The notes under the pieces were generated by a model. It worked only from the letters and a program-made list of their open reading frames with translations. It was not told the origin of the DNA and made no database searches. Below are positions 1-5,845 of a stretch of DNA of 5,845 nt, in pieces. Location: contig DYJG01000188.1 in assembly GCA_020723225.1 (NCBI GenBank), forward strand, positions 1 through 5,845. Direction: 5' to 3'. Source of the stretch: Desulfobacca acetoxidans. GTDB taxonomy: Bacteria > Desulfobacterota > Desulfobaccia > Desulfobaccales > 0-14-0-80-60-11. Each line of letters starts with the position of its first letter. Positions within the stretch are counted from its first letter, which is position 1. The translations under genes and the position numbers were made by a program.

Positions 1-1
1 C

Positions 2-553
2 CACGGGGCCATGCGCTACGCCATCGGCCCCCGGCGGGAGATCGGCATCCGCACCATCTTCAACATCCTGGGGCCCTTGACCAACCCCGCGGGGGCCAAC
101 GTCCAGGTGCTGGGGGTCTACGACGCCAGCCTCACCGAGCCCCTGGCCCAGGTGCTGGGCCGCCTGGGGTCAAAGAGCGCGTTCGTGGTCTTCGGGGAAG
201 GCTCTTTTGATGAGATCAGCATCGTCGGCCCCACCCGGATAAGTCAACTTCAAGACGGCGATGTGCGCACCTATACCATCACCCCGGAAGATTTCGGCGT
301 GAAGCGGGCAACCCTGGCGGATATCAAAGGCGGGGACGTCTTCGAGAACGCCCGCATCGTCCGCCAGGTGCTGGCAGGCGGCGGGGGTCCCAAGGAAGAC
401 ATGGTGGCCCTGAACGCGGCTGCGGTCTTCATCGCCGCGGGGCTGAGCCAAGATTTTCCGGCAGGCATCGCCCAGGCCCGGGAGCTAATCAACTCCGGCA
501 AGGCCCTGGGCAAACTGGAAGCATTGATCGAAAAGAGTAAGAGCTTTGGGTAA
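2..553 (+). CDS. trpD: Anthranilate phosphoribosyltransferase, 3' part (N-terminus outside window)
   Basis: This enzyme transfers the phosphoribosyl group of PRPP to anthranilate, the second committed step of tryptophan synthesis, in the cytoplasm. The reading frame is already open at base 2, where His-Gly-Ala precedes Met-Arg-Tyr-Ala, the family's H-x-AMRYA signature. The ATG at 11 is therefore internal and not a start. About 183 residues are visible; the family is usually about 340 long, so roughly the first 155-160 are missing. Next comes GIRTIFNILGPLTNPA, the hallmark of the phosphoribosyltransferase domain. The acidic pair Asp-Glu at 209-214 (in SFDEIS) corresponds to the metal/PRPP-binding pair of the family. 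The C-terminal part has the usual Glu-Asn-Ala...Asn-Ala-Ala-Ala pattern and ends with a natural TAA. A long palindromic repeat follows before trpC. The identification is firm; only the missing 5' end limits it. Confidence 0.96.
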   Translation, partial: HGAMRYAIGPRREIGIRTIFNILGPLTNPAGANVQVLGVYDASLTEPLAQVLGRLGSKSAFVVFGEGSFDEISIVGPTRISQLQDGDVRTYTITPEDFGVKRATLADIKGGDVFENARIVRQVLAGGGGPKEDMVALNAAAVFIAAGLSQDFPAGIAQARELINSGKALGKLEALIEKSKSFG

Positions 554-560
554 AGAAAAT

Positions 561-691
561 TTTGCCACAGAGACGCGGAGGACGCAGAGGAGGGGTTGCG
601 GGTTGCGGGTTGCGAGTTGCGAGGGAAAAAAACCGCAACCCGCAACTCGCAACCCGGAACTCTCTGCGCTCTCTGCGTCTCTGCGGTAAAT
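561..691. repeat. Long imperfect palindrome with heptamer core between trpD and trpC
   Basis: The outer arms (about 561-590 and 662-690) are imperfect reverse complements of the GCCACAGAGACGC... type. The inner left arm is four tandem 7-mers (GGTTGCG x3 then AGTTGCG, 594-621). The inner right arm is the complementary series CGCAACC, CGCAACT, CGCAACC (634-654) plus a degenerate fourth unit (655-661). A 12-base A-rich spacer (622-633) forms the loop. Folded, this gives a stem of roughly 50 bp with scattered mismatches, which in the transcript would separate trpD from trpC. The element ends just before the weak trpC ribosome binding site. I recall similar arms as widely dispersed intergenic repeats in environmental bacteria, but their copy number here cannot be judged. 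There is no run of T after the stem, so it is not a typical intrinsic terminator. Confidence 0.85.
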
Positions 692-707
692 CTTTAAAAA
701 GGCGACC

Positions 708-1487
708 ATGAACTTTCTGGCTAAGATTGTAGAGCATAAGCTGAAGGAGTCGGAGGCCCTGTTCACGCCGGAGGCCACCGCCCGGTTTAAGGCGGCCATC
801 GCCGCCCGGCCCCCGGTTTTGAGCTTCAAAGCCGCGTTGGACGCGGCAAATGGTCCGGCCATCATCGCCGAAATCAAGCGGGCCTCCCCGTCCAAAGGCG
901 AACTCGCCATGCACTGGGACCCGGTGGAGTTGGCGCAGATTTTTCAGGAGCACGGGGCCGCGGCCCTGTCAGTGCTGACGGAGGTTAAGTATTTCAAAGG
1001 CGCCCCGGAGTTTATCCCCCGGATGCGGCCGGTGATCAAGATCCCCATCCTGCGCAAGGACTTCATCCTGGAGCCGGTGCAGGTCTATGAAACCGCGGCC
1101 CTGGCCGCGGACGCCCTGCTGTTGATCGTGCATCTCTTGGAGGCCAGCAAACTCCGGGCGCTGTTGATGCTCACCCGCTCTCTAAACCTGGAGGCCCTGG
1201 TGGAGGTGCACACGAAAGAAGAAATGGAGATGGCCCTGAACGCCGGGGCAAAGGTCATCGGCATCAATTCCCGGGACCTGACCACTTTTCAGATGTACCC
1301 GGACCGGGCTTTGGAGCTGGCGCCCATGGCTCCCAAGGAAGTGACCCTGGTGGCCGCGTCCGGCCTGAAGACCCGGGCGGACCTCGAGCGCCTGGAGGCC
1401 GCGGGCATCAAAGGCTTTCTCGTCGGCGAGACCCTGGTGACTTCCGGGGACCCGGGACTGAAACTGCGGGAGTTTTTAGGTGGATAG
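708..1487 (+). CDS. trpC: Indole-3-glycerol phosphate synthase
   Basis: It closes the indole ring by converting 1-(o-carboxyphenylamino)-1-deoxyribulose 5-phosphate (the TrpF product) to indole-3-glycerol phosphate, in the cytoplasm. The 259-residue protein is a full-length single-domain TIM barrel. Visible motifs in order are IIAEIKRASPSKG (52-64), ILRKDFI (114-120), LVEVHT (164-169), GINSRDL (185-191) and AASG (217-220). By family comparison the catalytic residues are Glu55, Lys57, Lys117, Glu166, Asn187 and Ser219, all present, with spacing matching the Sulfolobus enzyme closely. The ATG at 708 follows a weak AAGG (699-702) and gives the usual short N-terminal helix. It is not fused to TrpF, which lies separately downstream. 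The gene lies 154 bp after trpD, a gap filled by a palindromic repeat, and 37 bp before a gene unrelated to tryptophan. Confidence 0.97.
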   Translation: MNFLAKIVEHKLKESEALFTPEATARFKAAIAARPPVLSFKAALDAANGPAIIAEIKRASPSKGELAMHWDPVELAQIFQEHGAAALSVLTEVKYFKGAPEFIPRMRPVIKIPILRKDFILEPVQVYETAALAADALLLIVHLLEASKLRALLMLTRSLNLEALVEVHTKEEMEMALNAGAKVIGINSRDLTTFQMYPDRALELAPMAPKEVTLVAASGLKTRADLERLEAAGIKGFLVGETLVTSGDPGLKLREFLGG

Positions 1488-1524
1488 AGCACTAGTAGAG
1501 CAGTCACAAAAAGGAATTGCATAA

Positions 1525-2115
1525 ATGCCTGAGCTCAAATTGTCGGCGCTAACCAGGGCCATCTGCCTTTTGATTCTTGGGGTGGAATTATTTCCCGGTC
1601 TTGCCCTTGGCGAGGCTCCTGCCGGGATTCCCCGGAGATGCGTCCTGGACGATGTTCCCCAATATTATCAAAGCTCCATGGAATGCGGGCCGGTGGCCCT
1701 ACGTATGGTCCTGGAATACCATGGAGTCGAATTATCCACCAGCGCCATCAAAGAGGAAGTATGGACTGATGAGTCCGTGGGCACCAGGCCCCAGGACCTG
1801 GCGGCCTACCCCAAATCCCTGGGGCTTAAGGCCAGGGAAGTCAACGGCAACGTCGACGCACTGGCCAGGAGCATAGCCGACGGCTGCCCGGTGATTGTCC
1901 GCCAGTGGAAAACGGACGAGGCCAAGGAAAAGGGAACCGTGTCCCACTACCGGGTGGTGATCGGCTATGACTATGACCGGCAGTTGATCTACATGAGAGA
2001 CCCCAGCAAATCCGGGTTATCCATGGCTTCGTTCCAGACGTTCAACGAGCTTTGGGATGTGCAAAAGGAAAACGGCCGGTCCACCAGGAATTGGATGCTG
2101 ATAATTCATGAATAG
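1525..2115 (+). CDS. Exported C39-like (papain-fold) peptidase-family protein
   Basis: The protein has 196 residues. Residues 1-29 look like a Sec signal peptide: basic start, hydrophobic stretch CLLILGV...GLALG, and possible cleavage after Ala-Leu-Gly29. The mature part resembles the C39-like peptidase domain (Peptidase_C39_2 type). It has VPQYYQ with a likely oxyanion-hole Gln49, then MECGPVALRMVL with candidate nucleophile Cys54, then SHYRVVIGYD with His141, then MRDPSKSG with Asp159. This Cys-His-Asp order and spacing fits an active papain-fold protease. There is no ABC transporter domain, so it is not a bacteriocin exporter; the substrate is unknown. The start is supported by AAGGA at 1511-1515, nine bases upstream. 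It lies between trpC and an acyltransferase gene and has no evident link to tryptophan synthesis; it may simply ride on trp transcription. The family call is fairly sure, the role unknown. Confidence 0.8.
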   Translation: MPELKLSALTRAICLLILGVELFPGLALGEAPAGIPRRCVLDDVPQYYQSSMECGPVALRMVLEYHGVELSTSAIKEEVWTDESVGTRPQDLAAYPKSLGLKAREVNGNVDALARSIADGCPVIVRQWKTDEAKEKGTVSHYRVVIGYDYDRQLIYMRDPSKSGLSMASFQTFNELWDVQKENGRSTRNWMLIIHE

Positions 2116-2136
2116 GGATGGATGAGAGCGGGAACC

Positions 2137-2163
2137 TTGACGGCAGGCAGAGGGGATTATAGT
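2137..2163 (+). promoter_or_regulatory. Candidate sigma70-type promoter for the acyltransferase gene
   Basis: TTGACG (2137-2142) resembles a -35 box and TATAGT (2158-2163) a -10 box, separated by 15 bp, slightly shorter than ideal. They lie in the 103-bp gap after the C39-like gene, and a transcript would start about 50 bases before the acyltransferase ATG. This would let that gene be expressed independently of the trp operon. The call rests on consensus matching alone. Confidence 0.35.
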
Positions 2164-2205
2164 TATGCACAGCCCGCCATCAACAGACAGTGAGCCGTGC
2201 CTGCC
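2142..2205. repeat. Perfect 8-bp inverted repeat with 48-base spacer
   Basis: GGCAGGCA (2142-2149) is matched by TGCCTGCC (2198-2205), flanking most of the gap between the C39-like and acyltransferase genes. It overlaps the possible -35 box. It could be an operator half-site pair, a remnant of an insertion boundary, or chance. Confidence 0.25.
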
Positions 2206-2218
2206 CTAAGTTTCAATC

Positions 2219-3373
2219 ATGCAGAAACAATTAGAGAATGAGCGTCTTTATTATCTGGACTGGCTGAGAGTATCTGCTGTCATGCTTTTAATCCCCTATC
2301 ACACCGGGGCGATTTTTGCGAATTTTGATTTTCATATCAAAAACCAGGCCACCAGTACCGGAATTACTATTATTGAGGGATTTATCGATAACTGGCATAT
2401 GCCTCTGTTTTTCCTGCTGGCGGGCGCGTCCACCTGGTTTGCCTTAAAGAAACGCCCGTCTGCCGCCTATATCAAGGAACGTTTTCTGCGTCTTATTGTT
2501 CCGTTGGTATTTGGCATACTGGTAATCGTTCCGCCCCAAACGTTTTATGAAAGGATTCAAAAGTTAGGGTTTAGCGGCAATTATTGGGATTTTTATTCTC
2601 ATCTGGTCAAGGGCGATTTTGCTGAAAGCCATTTGAACTGGAATCACCTATGGTTTCTTTGTTACCTCTTTGTAATTTCGGTGGCCGTTCTGCCTTTAAT
2701 ATTGAGCTGGAAAGGGGGCCGGGGGGCAGCCGTCCTGGAAAGCTTTTGTACCTGGCTGGCCAAAGGCCGCCGCATTTTTTTACTTTCACTGCCGCTGGCC
2801 GTAATCCAGATGACATTGAAAGTCCCATATCCGGGACCGCAAAATATTGTCACGGATTGGGCGCGTATTCTGTTCATGCTCTTTATTTTTTTATATGGCG
2901 TAATGTTTTACAGATTCCCTTGGTTTCAGGAATCTCTGGAGCGAAATCTTAATGTAGCGTTGGCCGCAGGTTTGGCCATTTCCATCTGTTACCTCGGCTC
3001 GTATTTTTTAGGCTACAGATTCGTTAATGGATATAATTTACCAAACCTAATTCAGCTCGGTCTTAATTCCTTGGCCACATTGTGCTGGCTAATAGTATTA
3101 TTGGGTTTTGCGCAGCGAACCATAAATTTCAGCAACCATTTTCTGGACTATGCAAGTGAAGCTGTGCTGCCGATATATATTATTCATCAGACTGTTGTCA
3201 TAGTCTTGGGCTACTACATTGTGGAAATTGAGCTTCATCTGATTACTAAGTACATAATTATCAATATAATATCTTTAATTATTATTGTAACGATTTATGA
3301 TATGATAATAAAAAGGTTTAACGCGACGCGTGTTCTATTTGGAATGCGGCCAGTACAGAAAAAGATTTGCTGA
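2219..3373 (+). CDS. Membrane acyltransferase family 3 protein, OpgC-like
   Basis: This is an inner-membrane O-acyltransferase of the acyltransferase-3 family, which transfers acyl groups to extracytoplasmic sugars or glycans. The 384 residues equal the usual length of OpgC/MdoC (succinylation of periplasmic glucans). The pattern is also similar: YYLDWLRVSAVML with downstream His28 (the family's conserved catalytic-type His), MPLFFLLAGAS (61-71), NHLWFLCYLFV (142-152) and VLPIYIIHQ (316-324). About ten hydrophobic segments are visible, near residues 16-34, 58-76, 88-107, 143-163, 185-203, 213-233, 245-265, 279-297, 313-335 and 343-364. The start is fixed by an in-frame TAA at 2207; the Shine-Dalgarno sequence is very weak. 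Composition is clearly AT-richer than the trp genes, most strongly in the last 300 bases, suggesting acquisition from elsewhere. The substrate cannot be told; no other glucan genes are in view, so the symbol is left open. Confidence 0.85.
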   Translation: MQKQLENERLYYLDWLRVSAVMLLIPYHTGAIFANFDFHIKNQATSTGITIIEGFIDNWHMPLFFLLAGASTWFALKKRPSAAYIKERFLRLIVPLVFGILVIVPPQTFYERIQKLGFSGNYWDFYSHLVKGDFAESHLNWNHLWFLCYLFVISVAVLPLILSWKGGRGAAVLESFCTWLAKGRRIFLLSLPLAVIQMTLKVPYPGPQNIVTDWARILFMLFIFLYGVMFYRFPWFQESLERNLNVALAAGLAISICYLGSYFLGYRFVNGYNLPNLIQLGLNSLATLCWLIVLLGFAQRTINFSNHFLDYASEAVLPIYIIHQTVVIVLGYYIVEIELHLITKYIIINIISLIIIVTIYDMIIKRFNATRVLFGMRPVQKKIC

Positions 3374-3379
3374 ATCGCT

Positions 3380-3400
3380 ATTGGAGATCGTAACTCCAAT
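3380..3400 (+). terminator. Weak hairpin after the acyltransferase gene
   Basis: ATTGGAG (3380-3386) and CTCCAAT (3394-3400) form a perfect 7-bp stem with a 7-base loop, beginning seven bases after the acyltransferase stop. The following bases TTCACACTTTT are only partly T-rich. It may be a weak intrinsic terminator or mRNA 3'-end protector. Full termination here would cut trpF and trpB from the upstream operon. Confidence 0.3.
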
Positions 3401-3427
3401 TTCACACTTTTGAATCAGGTTTAACAC

Positions 3428-4054
3428 ATGGTACGTGTAAAAATCTGCGGCATTACTAATCTGGAAGATGCGTTGCTGGCCGCCGACTTGGGCGCGGACG
3501 CCCTGGGGTTCATCTTTTATCCTCCCAGTCCCCGTTCCGTCGAGCCGGACGCGGCTAAAGCCATCATTGCCCAACTGCCGCCGTTTGTGACCACCGTGGG
3601 GGTGTTCGTGGACGAGGACGCGGCTACGGTGAAAGAACTGGCCGCGGCCGTGGGGATGGATTGGTTACAACTGCACGGTAAAGAAACTCCGGATTATTGC
3701 CGGAGCCTGGGGCGGCAGGTAATTAAGGCTTTTCGCATCCGGGATGAGAAATCCCTGGCCGACCTGGCCGCTTATCAAGGCGCGGTCCAGGCCCTGCTCC
3801 TGGATACTTACAAAAAAGGGCAGGTGGGCGGCACCGGCGAGACCTTCAACTGGGACCTGGCCCGGGAAGCGAAAAAAAACGGCCCCATCATCCTGGCCGG
3901 GGGGCTTACTCCCCAGAACGTAGCCCTGGCTATATCAGCGGCACAACCTGCCGCGGTGGACGTGGCCAGCGGTGTCGAAGCCGCCCCGGGGAGGAAGGAC
4001 CCGGCCAAGTTAAGGGCTTTCTTTGCAGCAGTCAAAGGTCCGGGTAATCAGTAA
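3428..4054 (+). CDS. trpF: Phosphoribosylanthranilate isomerase
   Basis: It isomerises N-(5'-phosphoribosyl)anthranilate, the TrpD product, to the ribulose form used by TrpC; cytoplasmic TIM barrel. The 208 residues are normal for a monofunctional TrpF. Visible motifs are VKICGIT with general base Cys7, GFIFYPPSPRSV with Arg36, VGVFVDE (57-63), LQLHG (80-84), LLLDTY with general acid Asp126, GGTGETFNW (134-142), LAGGLTPQNV (156-165) and VDVASGVE (177-184). All are intact, so the enzyme should be active. The ATG at 3428 has only a poor AGG (3417-3419) ahead of it. The last codons, Gly-Asn-Gln and TAA, lie inside the heptamer array starting at 4044, so the extreme C-terminus is repeat-derived and lies beyond the conserved fold. 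The gene is separated from trpC by two unrelated genes and from trpB by the four-helix-bundle cassette. Confidence 0.97.
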   Translation: MVRVKICGITNLEDALLAADLGADALGFIFYPPSPRSVEPDAAKAIIAQLPPFVTTVGVFVDEDAATVKELAAAVGMDWLQLHGKETPDYCRSLGRQVIKAFRIRDEKSLADLAAYQGAVQALLLDTYKKGQVGGTGETFNWDLAREAKKNGPIILAGGLTPQNVALAISAAQPAAVDVASGVEAAPGRKDPAKLRAFFAAVKGPGNQ

Positions 4055-4092
4055 TCAGTAATCAGTGATCAGTGGTCAGTGGTCGGTAAGTG
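4044..4092 (+). repeat. Left heptamer array
   Basis: Six contiguous 7-base units are readable: GTAATCA three times, GTGATCA, GTGGTCA and GTGGTCG (4044-4085). A decayed seventh, GTAAGTG, follows (4086-4092). Units diverge stepwise toward the enclosed gene. The array overlaps the last three codons and stop of trpF. A GTG at 4065 opens in frame with the four-helix-bundle gene but is not a plausible start. Confidence 0.9.
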
Positions 4093-4112
4093 TGGCGACT
4101 GGAGATAAATTA

Positions 4113-4547
4113 ATGAAGAATGAACGTCACGCTCGTAGTTTTAGAGATTTGCTTGTTTATCGGAAAGCATATGAGGTGGCAGAAAAAATCTTTTATGTAT
4201 CAAAAAAATTTCCTAAGGAAGAGGTGTATTCTCTTACCGATCAGATAAGAAGGGCTTCAAGGTCCATAGGGGCTCAAATCGCGGAGGCCTGGGGAAAACG
4301 GCGTTATGAAAAACATTTTGTTAGCAAGCTGAGCGATGCCGATGCGGAGCAAATGGAGACTCAGCATTGGCTCGATATGGCCGCGTCTTGCGGATATTTG
4401 CCACAAGAAGAAAAAGAAGTCTTGGAGACGCACCTTAAAGAAATCGGCAGAATGCTCAACGCCATGATGACAAAATCACACTTATTCTGTCGACAAGATT
4501 TCTTCATTGTTAAAGAAGAATCAGAAGCTTTCCTAATAGATGATTAA
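4113..4547 (+). CDS. Four-helix-bundle protein, 23S rRNA-intervening-sequence (S23/IVP) family
   Basis: The 144-residue protein has the family's recognisable pattern. FRDLLVYRKAYEVAEKIF opens helix 1 (10-27) and FPKEEVYSLTDQIRRASRSI is next (33-52). IGAQIAEAWGKRRY opens the central conserved segment (52-65), and AEQMETQHWLDMAASCGY follows (78-95). Relatives are encoded in 23S rRNA intervening sequences or stand alone; Avd of diversity-generating retroelements shares the fold and binds nucleic acid. The molecular function of free-standing members is not established. After Phe125-Cys126 there is an acidic tail of about 18 residues that I do not recognise. The start is the ATG at 4113 behind GGAG (4101-4104). 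An upstream in-frame GTG at 4065 would only add translated repeat. Inverted heptamer arrays flank the gene, and its base composition is lower in GC than the trp genes. No rRNA is nearby, so it is not in an rRNA insertion. Confidence 0.85.
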   Translation: MKNERHARSFRDLLVYRKAYEVAEKIFYVSKKFPKEEVYSLTDQIRRASRSIGAQIAEAWGKRRYEKHFVSKLSDADAEQMETQHWLDMAASCGYLPQEEKEVLETHLKEIGRMLNAMMTKSHLFCRQDFFIVKEESEAFLIDD

Positions 4548-4572
4548 TATGAATATGACCATAGTCCTTTAC

Positions 4573-4621
4573 TGATCACTGATCACTGATCACTGATTAC
4601 TGATCACTGATCACTGATTAC
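4573..4621 (-). repeat. Right heptamer array (inverse of the left one)
   Basis: Seven contiguous 7-base units: TGATCAC x3, TGATTAC, TGATCAC x2, TGATTAC. Reverse complemented they read GTAATCA/GTGATCA, the units of the left array. It is more regular than the left array, begins 25 bases after the four-helix-bundle stop and ends 5 bases before the trpB ribosome binding site. Five units contain GATC inside the palindrome TGATCA. Confidence 0.92.
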
Positions 4622-4626
4622 GGAAC

Positions 4627-4634
4627 AAAGGAGG
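4627..4634 (+). promoter_or_regulatory. Strong ribosome binding site of trpB
   Basis: AAAGGAGG ends five bases before the TTG at 4640. No ATG or GTG lies at a suitable distance, and the protein from this TTG begins directly with the expected TrpB N-terminus, so the site decides the start. It is the strongest Shine-Dalgarno sequence seen in the window. Confidence 0.85.
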
Positions 4635-4639
4635 CACTT

Positions 4640-5830
<1,191 letters not shown>

Positions 5831-5845
5831 ATGCTTCGGGACGCA
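5831..5845 (+). CDS. trpA: Possible first codons of tryptophan synthase alpha subunit (cut by window end)
   Basis: An ATG immediately after the trpB stop opens a frame Met-Leu-Arg-Asp-Ala to the window end. trpA almost always follows trpB, and close spacing is normal for the coupled subunits. GGAGG at 5809-5813, inside trpB, is 17 bases from this ATG. It is only 6 from a GTG at 5820, which would overlap trpB in another frame and is a rival start. Five codons cannot prove identity; the call rests on gene order. Confidence 0.35.

Larger units (their letters stand above)
4044..4621. mobile_element. Candidate heptamer-bounded cassette carrying a four-helix-bundle gene
   Basis: A 578-bp block is bounded on both sides by tandem 7-mers in inverted orientation: GTAATCA-type on the left (4044-4085) and TGATTAC/TGATCAC-type on the right (4573-4621). 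The outermost unit on each side is the same sequence, reverse complemented. Inside is one gene (4113-4547), AT-richer than the adjoining trp genes. The block sits in the trpF-trpB junction, where trp genes are usually close together. No clear target-site duplication is visible. No transposase motif is seen in the encoded protein, so the mobility is inferred from architecture only. Confidence 0.45.

Noticed and set aside
561..707. trp leader/attenuator or intrinsic terminator between trpD and trpC
   Set aside because: There is no Trp-codon leader peptide and no T-run after the stem. The position inside the operon and the repeat structure fit a dispersed palindrome better.
271..953. Minus-strand open frames crossing the trpD-trpC palindrome
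   Set aside because: They overlap trpD and trpC and translate the repeat into low-complexity peptide. A stop-free heptamer repeat stays open in every frame, so this is an artefact.
2650..2952. 100-codon + strand frame inside the acyltransferase gene
   Set aside because: It lies entirely within the membrane protein gene in another frame and shows no domain or ribosome binding site.
4065..4112. GTG at 4065 as an upstream start of the four-helix-bundle gene
   Set aside because: It would translate the repeat array into 16 extra residues with no family counterpart. The ATG at 4113 has a GGAG site and begins the normal family N-terminus.
4044..4621. CRISPR-like array
   Set aside because: The 7-base units are contiguous without spacers, and the long interval between the arrays holds a gene.
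4034..4631. Target-site duplication around the heptamer cassette
   Set aside because: The flanks CCGG and GGAA share only a GG at the junction, which is not distinguishable from chance.

Overview
The window is a stretch of a tryptophan biosynthesis operon, all on the + strand, read as trpD (3' part) - trpC - [C39-like protein - acyltransferase] - trpF - [four-helix-bundle gene in a repeat-bounded cassette] - trpB - (probable first codons of trpA). The four trp genes are GC-rich, keep their recognisable catalytic residues and look functional. The organism is a GC-rich bacterium. The trp protein sequences and the style of dispersed repeats would fit a Desulfobacterota (former Deltaproteobacteria) genome, but this is an impression and not a proven assignment.

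Region by region: positions 2-553 hold the C-terminal half of anthranilate phosphoribosyltransferase. Positions 561-691 hold a long imperfect palindrome whose core is built of 7-base units (GGTTGCG type). Positions 708-1487 encode indole-3-glycerol phosphate synthase. Positions 1525-2115 encode an exported papain-fold C39-like protein. Positions 2219-3373 encode an AT-richer ten-helix membrane acyltransferase of the OpgC-like type, possibly with its own promoter upstream and a weak hairpin downstream. Positions 3428-4054 encode phosphoribosylanthranilate isomerase. Positions 4044-4621 form a 578-bp block: two inverted arrays of a different heptamer (GTAATCA/GTGATCA) flank a gene for a 23S rRNA-intervening-sequence-type four-helix-bundle protein. 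Positions 4640-5830 encode tryptophan synthase beta, started by TTG behind a near-perfect Shine-Dalgarno sequence, and an ATG directly abuts its stop.

TrpD, TrpC, TrpF and TrpB catalyse consecutive steps from anthranilate to tryptophan. The other three genes have no evident role in that pathway and look like later arrivals in the operon. The most interesting item is the heptamer-bounded four-helix-bundle cassette. It sits exactly between trpF and the trpB ribosome binding site, and its first repeat units supply the last codons and the stop of trpF. It resembles a small mobile or repeat-propagating unit, conceptually like REP elements with their RAYT proteins. That parallel is inference.
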